Under the pieces are notes generated by a model. It was not told where the DNA came from. It did not search any database and worked only from the letters and a program-made list of their open reading frames with translations. A stretch of DNA of 64,000 nt, taken from NCBI RefSeq assembly GCF_937888285.1, contig NZ_CALART010000008.1, positions 99,499 through 163,498 of the forward strand, read 5' to 3'. Source of the stretch: an uncultured Aquimonas sp. (GTDB taxonomy: Bacteria; Pseudomonadota; Gammaproteobacteria; Xanthomonadales; Xanthomonadaceae). The position numbers and the translations under genes were made by a program. Below are positions 9,870 to 17,599 of the stretch, in pieces; the stretch's first letter is position 1; the number at the start of each line of letters is the position of its first letter.

Positions 9870-10219
9870 GCTGGACGCGCCTTGCGCGGCAGCCGCGCAC
9901 GCACGCTGTCGCGGACGTCGACCTCGAACTCGACGGTCAGCGCCGCCTCGCCCTGGCCGATCTGGAAGGTCAGGCCCTCGCGGCACGGCAGGCGCTGCAC
10001 GTAGTCCAGCACCGGCGCGCGCGGCAGCCGCAGCTCCAGCTCGGCACCACGCCAGTCGAGCTCGGCCGTCTGGCCCTCGTACAGACGCAGGCGCCGCTGC
10101 TGGCGATGGATCTCGTCCAGACGCGTCTCATCGCAGAGCGCCAGACCGTCGAGCAGGTACGCAAGTTCGGCTTCGGAGATGCGGAAACGCAGATGCTGGG
10201 ATTCGAGCTGAAGTTTCAT
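9866..10219 (-). CDS. Conserved hypothetical protein in the molybdenum operon
   Basis: A 117-aa soluble protein starting MKLQLESQHLRFRISEAELAY, with alternating hydrophobic residues suggesting beta-strands and no signal peptide or membrane segment. The beginning (KL.L....LR.R.S..E) resembles a small family annotated DUF7009 in other proteobacteria, but I cannot confirm this. It lies between mobA and modA and overlaps the modA start by four bases, so its job is probably tied to molybdate or cofactor handling. Function unknown. Confidence 0.8.
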   Translation of the reverse strand: MKLQLESQHLRFRISEAELAYLLDGLALCDETRLDEIHRQQRRLRLYEGQTAELDWRGAELELRLPRAPVLDYVQRLPCREGLTFQIGQGEAALTVEFEVDVRDSVRARLPRKARPA

Positions 10220-10281
10220 TGGAGATCGCTGTCGAAGCGTGGTGGAGTGGAGTACTCAGCGGGTCGTCGGGGCTCTGTTGG

Positions 10282-10869
10282 TCAGCCGCTTGCGAGCCTC
10301 TGCCAGTCCGCGGGCGTGTTGGCATTGGCAAGCTGCGCGCGCTCCCCCGGGCCAAGCGCCAGCGACTGCACGTTGAGTGCGGCCTGCAGCCGGTGCAGCG
10401 CGCGCGGGGCATCCGGATCGCGCAGCCAGGCCGCCAGCCACAGGCGCAGATCCCCATCGAGCTGCAAACGCATCGGCAGCGGGGACTCGGCGAAGCGCGT
10501 ACAGGCGCGGGGTGGTGCATCCAGCAATCGCTGCAGCAGCGGCAGAGCAAGGCGGGGCATGTCCACCGGCACCACGAGGAGTACGCAATCGGGCAGCACT
10601 TGGGCGGCGCTGGCGATACCGCCCAGCGGCCCGCGGCCGGGTGCCTGATCGATCACGCCCGCGTACTCGGGTCGGGCGCCGCTGACCACGACCTGCGACA
10701 GCGGCAGCGCCGACAGCAGGGCGTGCATGTGCGCGATCAGCGGCTGTCCCTGCCAGTCGAGCCCCGCTTTGTCCCGGCCCATGCGGGTGGATGCGCCGCC
10801 CGCCAGCAGCAGGCCGATCCTCGGCACGGTGGCATCAGTGCTCGTGGCCACAGTCCGGCCCGTGCACAT
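10282..10869 (-). CDS. mobA: Molybdenum cofactor guanylyltransferase MobA
   Basis: MobA attaches GMP from GTP to molybdopterin-Mo to give the MGD form that NarG needs. The 195-aa protein has the nucleotide-binding loop LLAGGASTRMGRDKAGLDW and the GRGPLGGIASA and VPVDMP segments typical of MobA. The start is uncertain: the ATG at 10869 overlaps moaE by 35 bases, while a GTG at 10827 would place the protein start immediately before the loop. It is followed by a 62-bp gap before the next gene. Confidence 0.93.
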   Translation of the reverse strand: MCTGRTVATSTDATVPRIGLLLAGGASTRMGRDKAGLDWQGQPLIAHMHALLSALPLSQVVVSGARPEYAGVIDQAPGRGPLGGIASAAQVLPDCVLLVVPVDMPRLALPLLQRLLDAPPRACTRFAESPLPMRLQLDGDLRLWLAAWLRDPDAPRALHRLQAALNVQSLALGPGERAQLANANTPADWQRLASG

Positions 10870-11359
10870 GCGGCTTCAGCGCGGCGGCCATCGGCTCGGC
10901 CTCGCGAACGCAGAGCGAACAGCCCTCGCTCCATTCACTGTCGCCATCGCTGTAGTGCTCCTTCTTCCAGATCGGCGACTCGTGCTTGACGATCTCGATG
11001 ACCTTGCGACAGGCACGGAAAGCCTCGTCACGGTGCGGCGTGCCAGCGGCCACCACCACCGCCAGATCGCCGATGCCAAGTCGCCCATGCGCGTGCGAGA
11101 CATGCAGTCGCAGGCGAGGGCCGAACTCCTCGGCGGCCGCCCGGCAGGCCCGCTCGAACACCTTCAGCACCAGCGGCGCGAACAGGCTGTAGCTGACCCC
11201 GGTAACGTCGCGGCCGTGATTGGCGTTGCGCACCCGACCGACGAACATCGTGATGCCGCCAAAGCCGGGATCGGAGACAAACTCGAGCGCGGCGGCGGGG
11301 TCCAGCGCGCGCTGATCGACGGCGTGTAGCTCCAGCTGGAAGGGTGATTCGGTCGTCAT
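10835..11359 (-). CDS. moaE: Molybdopterin synthase catalytic subunit MoaE
   Basis: MoaE and thiocarboxylated MoaD convert cyclic pyranopterin monophosphate to molybdopterin. The 174-aa protein includes GGITMFVGRVRN near the N-terminus and HVSHAHGRLGIGDLAVVV. The catalytic-lysine region is HESPIWKKEHYSDGDSEW. The family is usually about 150 aa; this one ends in an added Cys/His-rich tail (CSLCVREAE...HVHGPDCGHEH), which might bind metal. It starts four bases after the moaD stop. Confidence 0.96.
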   Translation of the reverse strand: MTTESPFQLELHAVDQRALDPAAALEFVSDPGFGGITMFVGRVRNANHGRDVTGVSYSLFAPLVLKVFERACRAAAEEFGPRLRLHVSHAHGRLGIGDLAVVVAAGTPHRDEAFRACRKVIEIVKHESPIWKKEHYSDGDSEWSEGCSLCVREAEPMAAALKPHVHGPDCGHEH

Positions 11360-11362
11360 GGC

Positions 11363-11626
11363 TCAGCCTCCGCTGACCGGCGGCAGCAGGCACAGGCGGC
11401 CGTCTGCAGGAATCGAAGCGCCGTCGCGCAGCAGGCTGTCTTCGCTGGCGAAGGCCGAGACGCGCAGCAGGTCCGGCTTGAAGCGCGGCCAGTGTTGTTC
11501 GCCGTAGGTCTGCACGGCGGCGCGCGCGTCCGCCACCTTCAAGCCGGCCTCGGGCAGGTCCAAGCGCAGCAGGCTGTCGGGCTCGAACTCACTGAAGCAG
11601 CCGAACAGGCGGATCTCGATCTTCAT
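11363..11626 (-). CDS. moaD: Molybdopterin synthase sulfur-carrier subunit MoaD
   Basis: MoaD is the ubiquitin-like sulfur carrier of molybdopterin synthase. The 87-aa protein starts MKIEIRLFGCFSEFEP and ends LCLLPPVSGG; the terminal Gly-Gly is the site of adenylation and thiocarboxylation. The start at 11626 overlaps the moeA stop as ATGA; an upstream in-frame ATG at 11659 lies inside moeA and is less likely. Confidence 0.95.
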   Translation of the reverse strand: MKIEIRLFGCFSEFEPDSLLRLDLPEAGLKVADARAAVQTYGEQHWPRFKPDLLRVSAFASEDSLLRDGASIPADGRLCLLPPVSGG

Positions 11627-12891
11627 GCAAGGGTCTCCGTGGCAAGCTGCAGGCCCCAATGCTCCAGGCCATGCACATCGATGGGTGTGCCGGCGGGCAG
11701 GACTTCAGCCTCGGCCGGTAGTGCAGCCCAGGCATTGGCCTCGGCTAGCGGGCGCACCTTGAAGGACTCCTGTCCGCGCAGGAGCTCCACGCCAATGCGC
11801 CCGTCCTCCGCGATCCGTACGCAGGCCTTCTGGTACAGGGTGAAGCCAGACTTCTTGCGTGCGTCAGCAAGCAGCGGCAGCCGCCAGGGCCGCTCGGGCT
11901 TGAGACCCAGCAGGGCTCGCAAGGCCGCGCAGACGAAGAAACGGAAGCCCACGGCGCTGGAGGCTGGATTGCCAGGCAGGCCGAAGTAGAGCTGGCCACC
12001 CGGCAGGCGCGCGAACAGCAGAGGTTTGCCCGGGCGCATGCGCAGCTTGTGGAAGACGAGTTGCGCACCGAGTTCGCGAAGCACCTCGGGCACGAAGTCA
12101 TAGCGCCCCATCGACACCGCGCCCGTGCTCAGGATCACCTGCGCTCCCGCATCGACGGCTTCGCCGATCGACTGTCGCAGCGGTGCCGCTTCATCAGGCA
12201 GCACGGCGTAGCGCAACAGCTCGGCACCGGCCGCAGCGATCGCTGCCGAGAGATACGGCCCATTGCTGTTGCGGATCTCGCCTGAGCCCAAGGGCGCGCC
12301 GGCCTCGACCAGCTCGCGGCCGGTGCAGAACAGGGCCAGCCGCGGCCGACGCACGATGTCGACGCGCGCACAGCCGATGCCAGCGAGCAGCAAGCGCTGC
12401 TGGGGGCCGATGCGGGTGCCGGCAGGCAGCGCACGCTCGCCGCAGCGGATGTCCTCACCGGCGCAGCGGATATGCTGCCCCGGCGGGACCTCGGCGGTGA
12501 TCCCGATGCGCAGCGCGCGCCCCGCGGCGTCCTGATCCAGCACACGGATCTGCTCCACCGGAACCACGGCGTCGAGGCCATCGGGGATGCGCGCGCCGGT
12601 CATGATTTCGCAGGCAGCATCGCTGGCGCGTGCTGCATCACCGGCGGCCTGTTCGCCGCGCACCTCGAACACTTCACCAGCCTGCGCGGTCCGAAGCCCA
12701 AGCGGCAGCGCATAGCCGTCCATCGCGGTGTTGTCGAAGGGTGGCAGGTCCTCGGCGCAGATCACGTCGGCCGCCAGCACCTGGTCCGATGCGACGTCGA
12801 CAGCGACGGACTCGGCGGGATTGCGCTGCAAACCCTGCAGGATCAGCGCGCGCGCAGCCTCGACCTCAAGCATGACTATGCCCTGCCCCAC
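11623..12891 (-). CDS. moeA: Molybdopterin molybdenumtransferase MoeA
   Basis: MoeA inserts molybdate into adenylylated molybdopterin. The 422-aa protein has ICAEDLPPFDNTAMDGYALP near residue 40, the family's most conserved block, and later LSTGAVSMGRYDFVPEVLRE and GLPGNPASSAVGFRFF, typical of its central and C-terminal domains. The start may be at 12891 or six codons later (MLEVEAAR). Its 5' end overlaps the preceding moaC-mog gene by 26 bases. Confidence 0.95.
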   Translation of the reverse strand: MGQGIVMLEVEAARALILQGLQRNPAESVAVDVASDQVLAADVICAEDLPPFDNTAMDGYALPLGLRTAQAGEVFEVRGEQAAGDAARASDAACEIMTGARIPDGLDAVVPVEQIRVLDQDAAGRALRIGITAEVPPGQHIRCAGEDIRCGERALPAGTRIGPQQRLLLAGIGCARVDIVRRPRLALFCTGRELVEAGAPLGSGEIRNSNGPYLSAAIAAAGAELLRYAVLPDEAAPLRQSIGEAVDAGAQVILSTGAVSMGRYDFVPEVLRELGAQLVFHKLRMRPGKPLLFARLPGGQLYFGLPGNPASSAVGFRFFVCAALRALLGLKPERPWRLPLLADARKKSGFTLYQKACVRIAEDGRIGVELLRGQESFKVRPLAEANAWAALPAEAEVLPAGTPIDVHGLEHWGLQLATETLA

Positions 12892-13903
12892 TCACCGGGT
12901 GCGGCTCACCGCGCAGCATCGCTCGTGCATGCGCCAGCAGCGGCCCGAGAATGGCCATGCCCTGGCTCACAGCCTTGGGGCTGCCCGGCAGCAGGATCAC
13001 CAGACAGCCGCCAATCAGCCCCGCCTCGGCCCGCGACAGCCAGGCCAGTTCTGTGTGGTGGCGGCTTTCGCTGCGGAACAGCTCGCCGATGCCCGGCACG
13101 CTGCGATCGGCGACAGCACGCAAGGCTTCAGGGCTCAGGTCGCGCGGACCGAAGCCAGTACCGCCGGTGCACAGCACCAGCTCAAGTCCGGCGTCGGCCA
13201 GCGCGCGCAGGCGCGTCGACAGGGCTTCGATGCCATCAGGCAAGATCTCGACCACCTCGGGCGCGGCGCCCAGCGCCAGCAGGGCCTGCGTCAGCAGGGG
13301 GCCGGATCTGTCCTCGTACACGCCAGCAGCAGCCCGATCGCTGAGCGTCACCACTGCACAGCGTGCCCCGTCCATCCGCGCCGGCGACTGCGGCCGGTAG
13401 TGCGCGCGCTCCTCTTCGCTCAAACCTTCAGGACAGATCCACAGCCCCTTCTTGCCGCCCTCCTTGAAGAGCAGCTGGATGGACTGCAGCGACAGCGCCG
13501 GCTGCACCGGCTTGGTCAGGTCGTACAGGGTCAACAGCGCCGCATTGACGCCGGCCAGCGCCTCCATCTCGACGCCGGTGCGGGCTTCGCAGGCGACCTC
13601 GCAGTACACGCGGATGGCGCGGCGCACGGGCACCGCGATGCAGCGCACGTCGACGTACTCCAGCAGCAGTGGATGGCAGAGCGGCATCAGCTGGGCGGCC
13701 ATCTTGGCACCCTGCAGGCCGGCGACCTCGGCCATCAGCAGGGCATCGCCCTTGGGCAGACGACGCTCGACGATGGCCTCGAAAGCATCGCCTGGATGGA
13801 GCTCACCGACCGCAACCGCGCGCCGACGGGTCGGGCGCTTGCGGCGGACATCGGCCATATGAAAGCCGGCCCCACCGGGACCAGTCTCGGGTGCATGCGA
13901 CAT
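12866..13903 (-). CDS. Fused MoaC-MogA/MoaB protein
   Basis: One 345-aa chain carries two cofactor-synthesis enzymes. Residues ~20-160 are MoaC, which with MoaA makes cyclic pyranopterin monophosphate: KGDALLMAEVAGLQGAKMAA, then MPLCHPLLLEYV and GVEMEALAGVNAALLTLYDL. Residues ~180-330 are a MogA/MoaB domain, which adenylylates molybdopterin: CAVVTLSDRAAAGVYEDRSG and LCTGGTGFGPRDLSPEALRA, the latter with the GGTG motif. A tail of about 15 residues ends GHSHA. Bifunctional MoaC/MoaB proteins exist elsewhere. The gene starts three bases after moaA and overlaps moeA. Confidence 0.93.
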   Translation of the reverse strand: MSHAPETGPGGAGFHMADVRRKRPTRRRAVAVGELHPGDAFEAIVERRLPKGDALLMAEVAGLQGAKMAAQLMPLCHPLLLEYVDVRCIAVPVRRAIRVYCEVACEARTGVEMEALAGVNAALLTLYDLTKPVQPALSLQSIQLLFKEGGKKGLWICPEGLSEEERAHYRPQSPARMDGARCAVVTLSDRAAAGVYEDRSGPLLTQALLALGAAPEVVEILPDGIEALSTRLRALADAGLELVLCTGGTGFGPRDLSPEALRAVADRSVPGIGELFRSESRHHTELAWLSRAEAGLIGGCLVILLPGSPKAVSQGMAILGPLLAHARAMLRGEPHPVSGAGHSHA

Positions 13904-13906
13904 GAT

Positions 13907-14890
13907 TCAGCCTCCGATGGATGCGAGATGCGGGGTCAGGCCGGTCTGACCTTCGTGCAGGCCATGGCCCAAGGCCTTGAGCCCCAGCTGGCTGATGAGC
14001 GCAGCCTGCAGCTCGTCGGCCTGGTCATCGTCCTGCAGCAGCGGCCGCAGTGGGATACCGACGTTGCCGAACAGGCACAGCCGGAGATCGCCCGACGAGG
14101 TCACCCGCAGCCGGTTGCAGCCGGCGCAGAAGTCCCGCGAGTAGGGCGCGATGATGCCGATCCGGCCGCGGTAGTCGGGATGCGCGTATTCGCGCGCCGG
14201 GCCGGCGTCGGCGGCGCGCGGCAGCAGACTCCAGCCTTCGGTCTGCAGCGCGTCCTCCAGCGCCTCGGCACGGTAGTGATGGCGACGGAAGTACTCGAGG
14301 TTGTCGCCGGTCTGCATCAGCTCGATGAAGCGCAGGCTGATCGGTCGGTCGCGCAGGTAGTCGAGGAAGGCGGGCAGCTGATCGTCGTTCAGGCCGCGCA
14401 GCAGCACCGCATTGAGCTTGACTGCGGAGAGCCCCAGGGCCAATGCCCGATCGATCCCGTCGAGGATGTGCGGCAGGCGGTCATGTCCAGTGATCTCGGC
14501 GAACCGCGCGCGGTCCAGCGCATCCACGCTCACGTTGAGGTGACTGAGGCCCGCAGCGCGCCAGTCATCGATCCGCTGTGGCAGCAGCACTCCATTGGTG
14601 GTCAGCGCGATCTTCTCGACACCGGGGACGGCCGCTGCGACACCGATGATGTCCGTGAGGTCGCGGCGCAGGCTGGGCTCACCGCCGGTCAACCGCACCT
14701 TGCGCATACCCAGACGGGCGAAGCCGGTGAGCAGGCGATGGATCTCGTCCACGCCGAGATGGCGAGGCAGGTCCGGGCGCGCCTGGTAACCCTTGGGCAG
14801 GCAGTAGCTGCAGCGGAAGTTGCAGGCCTCGATGACCGAGAGCCGCAGATAGGGGAAACGCCGACCGTAGCGGTCGATCAGGGACGCCAT
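13907..14890 (-). CDS. moaA: GTP 3',8-cyclase MoaA
   Basis: MoaA is the radical-SAM enzyme that begins molybdenum-cofactor synthesis from GTP. The chosen start (MASLIDRYGRRFPYLRLSV) follows a GGAG ribosome-binding site and gives 327 aa. The N-terminal cluster motif is EACNFRCSYCLPKGY (CxxxCxxC), the C-terminal cluster lies in CAGCNRLRVTSSGDLRLCLF, and the protein ends IGG, keeping the functionally important C-terminal Gly-Gly. The frame is open to 15037, but that stretch is the structured leader. It heads the long moa-mob-mod array. Confidence 0.97.
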   Translation of the reverse strand: MASLIDRYGRRFPYLRLSVIEACNFRCSYCLPKGYQARPDLPRHLGVDEIHRLLTGFARLGMRKVRLTGGEPSLRRDLTDIIGVAAAVPGVEKIALTTNGVLLPQRIDDWRAAGLSHLNVSVDALDRARFAEITGHDRLPHILDGIDRALALGLSAVKLNAVLLRGLNDDQLPAFLDYLRDRPISLRFIELMQTGDNLEYFRRHHYRAEALEDALQTEGWSLLPRAADAGPAREYAHPDYRGRIGIIAPYSRDFCAGCNRLRVTSSGDLRLCLFGNVGIPLRPLLQDDDQADELQAALISQLGLKALGHGLHEGQTGLTPHLASIGG

Positions 14891-14895
14891 GTGCC

Positions 14896-15000
14896 ACTCC
14901 TTTCCAGATCGGGAAAGGCCAACCGTTTCCAGCCGACCCCGGTGGTCGCATAGACCACGGCCGGCCTCCATTGCCGGCACGCCGGCGGCAGGAGGTTCGG
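14896..15000 (-). ncRNA. Moco-type riboswitch in the moaA leader
   Basis: Reading the minus strand from 15000 to 14896, CCTCC pairs with GGAGG about 25 nt later. Within it sits a GCCGGC-GT-GCCGGC hairpin, then GTGGTC-TATGC-GACCAC, then a nine-pair stem capped by a GAAA tetraloop (14939-14918). The 3' part, CTTTCCCGATCTGGAAAGG (14917-14899), closely follows the end of the E. coli moaA Moco leader as I remember it. It forms a CCTTTCC/GGAAAGG helix that runs directly into the GGAG ribosome-binding site at 14897-14900. Occlusion of that site by the helix would control moaA translation. Stems were found by eye; Moco versus tungsten-cofactor class is not resolved. Confidence 0.8.
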
Positions 15001-15035
15001 CTTTGGAGCGCCGCCCGAACCGCGGCGACCCAATC

Positions 15036-15077
15036 ACCTTACGGAGACGACAGTCGCCCTGAATTGACCCGGGTCAA
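15036..15077 (-). promoter_or_regulatory. FNR-type promoter of the moaA array
   Basis: TTGACCCGGGTCAA at 15064-15077 is a perfect 14-bp palindrome of the FNR/Dnr type. Placing its centre at -41.5 puts TAAGGT at 15041-15036 as the -10 element (matches at positions 1, 2 and 6) and transcription start near 15029. The riboswitch would therefore begin about 30 nt into the transcript. The 388-bp stretch 14891-15278 holds only this promoter and the riboswitch. Confidence 0.65.
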
Positions 15078-15278
15078 GCGCGGGGCAGACTGACCGACCA
15101 AGCCCTTTCTCACTCACGCGCGTGAAGCGCGCCGGGCCCTGACAGGCAGACGGTCTCAACTCGGGGATAGCGACGGTGCCGGAACGCATCCAGGCAGAAG
15201 GCGTCGCGCGACAAAACCACTGCAAAGGCCAAGACTGGAGACGAAACGACTTCACGCAGCCTGTCGAAAACGCTGCGT

Positions 15279-16037
15279 CTACTGGCGCAGGACCGGTTGC
15301 GCCAGCTGTTCGAGACGGACGAGATCGGTAATGACGAACTCGCGCCGATCGACCTCGACCAGGCCCTCGATCTCCAGCCTGCGAATCACCCGCGAGACCG
15401 TTTCAGCTGCCAGCCTCAGGTAGTTGGCCATGTCGGTGCGCGACATCGCAAGGTTGAAGCGAGTGGCTGAGAATCCGCGATCCCGATAGCGCCGCGACAG
15501 CGAAACGAGGAAGGCCGCCATACGCTCGTCGGCGCTGAAATCACCGGCGAGCAGGGCAGCCTTGTTGATGTCCTGGCTCAGGAGCCTGAACAGCTGGGCC
15601 TGCAGCCCCGGCATCCGCGTGGCCAACGTTGCCATCAGCGGAAAGGAAAAGCGGCAGAGGGTGACGGTATCGAGCGCCAGCGCGTTGCAGGGAAAGCGTG
15701 CGCTGTGGATGGCATTCAAGCCGATCACTTCCCCGGGCAGGAAGAAGCCGAGCACCTGCTCGCGCCCCGAGGCATCGACCGTAAAGGTCTTGACCGTGCC
15801 AGCCCTGACGGCGGCGATGGCATTGAACGGATCACCTTCGCGAAACAGATAGCTGCCCGCTTGGTAGGGGCCGATGTGCTCCACCAGACAGTGCAGCTCC
15901 AGCAGCGCCGACTTGTCATAGCCTTCGGCACGGCAGGCGCCTGCGAAAGCACAGGTGCTGCAGAAGCTGATCGCGTCGCCATCATCGGCGATCGGGTTTG
16001 CGCGCGGGCGGAAGGGGCTCAGGCTGCGATGAGGCAT
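15279..16037 (-). CDS. fnr: Oxygen-sensing regulator Fnr/Anr
   Basis: A 252-aa Crp/Fnr-family transcription factor expected to activate anaerobic genes when its oxygen-labile [4Fe-4S] cluster is intact. The N-terminal cysteines are spaced as in FNR (FCSTCAFAGAC, CxxCx5C) and the fourth ligand aligns with the Cys in TVTLCRFSF. A cyclic-nucleotide-like barrel (~40-160) is followed by a helix-turn-helix with LRLAAETVSRVIRRLE, keeping the E..SR residues that read TTGAT half-sites. The start at MPHRSLSPF was chosen because the upstream in-frame extension looks non-coding and is unlike the family. It lies between moaA and hemN, the usual anr-hemN neighbourhood. Confidence 0.95.
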   Translation of the reverse strand: MPHRSLSPFRPRANPIADDGDAISFCSTCAFAGACRAEGYDKSALLELHCLVEHIGPYQAGSYLFREGDPFNAIAAVRAGTVKTFTVDASGREQVLGFFLPGEVIGLNAIHSARFPCNALALDTVTLCRFSFPLMATLATRMPGLQAQLFRLLSQDINKAALLAGDFSADERMAAFLVSLSRRYRDRGFSATRFNLAMSRTDMANYLRLAAETVSRVIRRLEIEGLVEVDRREFVITDLVRLEQLAQPVLRQ

Positions 16038-16110
16038 GGCGGGTGTCGCGAGGACTTGAGAAGCCGGTTCGGCGCCGAGCCGAATGCGGCGCCCAGGATG
16101 ACACCGCACT

Positions 16111-17466
16111 CTACAGGGACGCTGAGCGCTCCGGCCATCGCTGGCGTTTCCCCATGCGCGCAAACGGCTCGGCAATCGCGCGAAGCGACAGGCGTCCGGC
16201 CTCGGACACCCGCAGCCTGCGGCCATCGAAACTCACCAGATCGCCGTCACAGAGAGGCGCCAAGGCTTCCAGTTCCGTCTGGAAGTAGACAGCGAAGTCA
16301 ACCTCGTGCCGCGCTTCCAGCACGGCGGAATCGACCTCGCCCTTGCACAGCAGGTCATGAAGCAGATCGCTGCGCAGGCGGGCATCCGCGTCCATCCACA
16401 GCCCACGCCAGATCGGCAGCTCGCCCATATCCACGGCACTTTCCCATGCCGGCAGGTCCACCTGGTTCTGGAAGCAGGCATCGCCGATGCGACTTTGCGC
16501 ACTGACTCCCAGCCCGATGAGGTCGGTTTCGGCATGCGGCGTGTAGCCCAGCGCATTGCGATGCAGCTGGCCGCTGCGACGGACCCGGGAAAGGTCGTCC
16601 TGGGGCAGGGCGAAGACATCCAGCCCGATCGGGTCGTAGCCTGCGGCCAACAGCGCCCGCACGGCCACCGCACGCTGCCCGATGCGCTCGCCGAGCGCCC
16701 GCACGGGCGGCCCTGAGGCCGCCGAGGCGAGGCGCATGCGCCCTCCGAATGGATGGAGGCTGATGCGATCGGGGCGTTGCTCCAACAGGAGTTCCAGCCA
16801 CTTCAGCAAATCGGTATCGCTGCGTCCCGGCAGGCCGTACAGCGCATCGAAGCAGATCGAGCGGAAACCTGCCGTGCGCGCATCCTCGACCGCGGCGGCG
16901 AGCTCGGCCTGAACCAGCCGACGCTGCAGAAGCGCCTCTGTCGAGCCTTCGAAATCGAACACCGTGAACCGCGCGCGGTTGAAGCCGAGATCGGCGAAAC
17001 CGGAGATTTCCTCGGCACAGTGCTCGCCCACCGGCAGCTCGATCATGAACTCGCGCTCCCGTCCGCGGCTCAGGAAGAAATGCCGTGAGGCCGCGTAGAG
17101 AAGCTCCCCCAGCGCCGCTGGATCGATTTTGCTGGGGCCACCCCCTCCGACCTTCAGCTGGATCACATCGCGATCGCGATCGAACAGTGGCGCCGCCAGT
17201 TCGCACTCGCGGGCCAGCCTATCGAAATACGCCCTGACCTTGCCGGAGTCGGCCCCCACCGTGAAGGTACCCGGGCAATGGAAGCAGGGCTGCTCAGCGA
17301 AGGGCACGTGCAGGTACAGCGAAAGCCTGCGCGGCACCGGGTCATCATTGGTTTCGCGAGCCGCGGCCCGGAGCTGGCGCTCGCCGACCTCCGGCGAAAA
17401 GCTCGCCGGGTCCGGAAAACCCTGGAAGCTGATATCGAGGCCGGAGAACCTGAGCAAAGGATCCAT
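16111..17466 (-). CDS. HemN-like protein with altered radical-SAM motif
   Basis: Homologous over its whole length to oxygen-independent coproporphyrinogen III oxidase HemN, which makes protoporphyrinogen IX in anaerobic heme synthesis. The 451-aa form keeps SLYLHVPF, the block HRNALGYTPHAETDLIGLGV and VFALPQDDL. The radical-SAM motif, however, reads PFAEQPCFHC: the first of three cluster cysteines is Ala (codon GCT), and WGGGTPT is replaced by VGGGGPS. Such a protein may not bind the cluster normally, so it may be a HemN-derived protein of changed function. Start 17466 fits the FNR-box spacing; 17490 is an alternative. Confidence 0.8.
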   Translation of the reverse strand: MDPLLRFSGLDISFQGFPDPASFSPEVGERQLRAAARETNDDPVPRRLSLYLHVPFAEQPCFHCPGTFTVGADSGKVRAYFDRLARECELAAPLFDRDRDVIQLKVGGGGPSKIDPAALGELLYAASRHFFLSRGREREFMIELPVGEHCAEEISGFADLGFNRARFTVFDFEGSTEALLQRRLVQAELAAAVEDARTAGFRSICFDALYGLPGRSDTDLLKWLELLLEQRPDRISLHPFGGRMRLASAASGPPVRALGERIGQRAVAVRALLAAGYDPIGLDVFALPQDDLSRVRRSGQLHRNALGYTPHAETDLIGLGVSAQSRIGDACFQNQVDLPAWESAVDMGELPIWRGLWMDADARLRSDLLHDLLCKGEVDSAVLEARHEVDFAVYFQTELEALAPLCDGDLVSFDGRRLRVSEAGRLSLRAIAEPFARMGKRQRWPERSASL

Positions 17467-17525
17467 GGCAAGGGCGCGGGTCGTGGGCATGGGGGCAGTC
17501 TCGGCTCAAATGGAAGGCTAACGCG

Positions 17526-17539
17526 TTGATCCAAATCAG
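17526..17539 (-). promoter_or_regulatory. FNR box upstream of the hemN-like gene
   Basis: TTGATCCAAATCAG matches the FNR consensus at nine of ten positions. The centre is 66.5 bp from the start at 17466, the spacing seen at other sites in this window. The -10 sequence at the class II position is poor (CGAGAC). Confidence 0.65.
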
Positions 17540-17599
17540 CCGAGGGCACAATGGGGCCGGCCATGCGGCTGCAGTAGGCGGATGGTTCTTTCACCGCTT

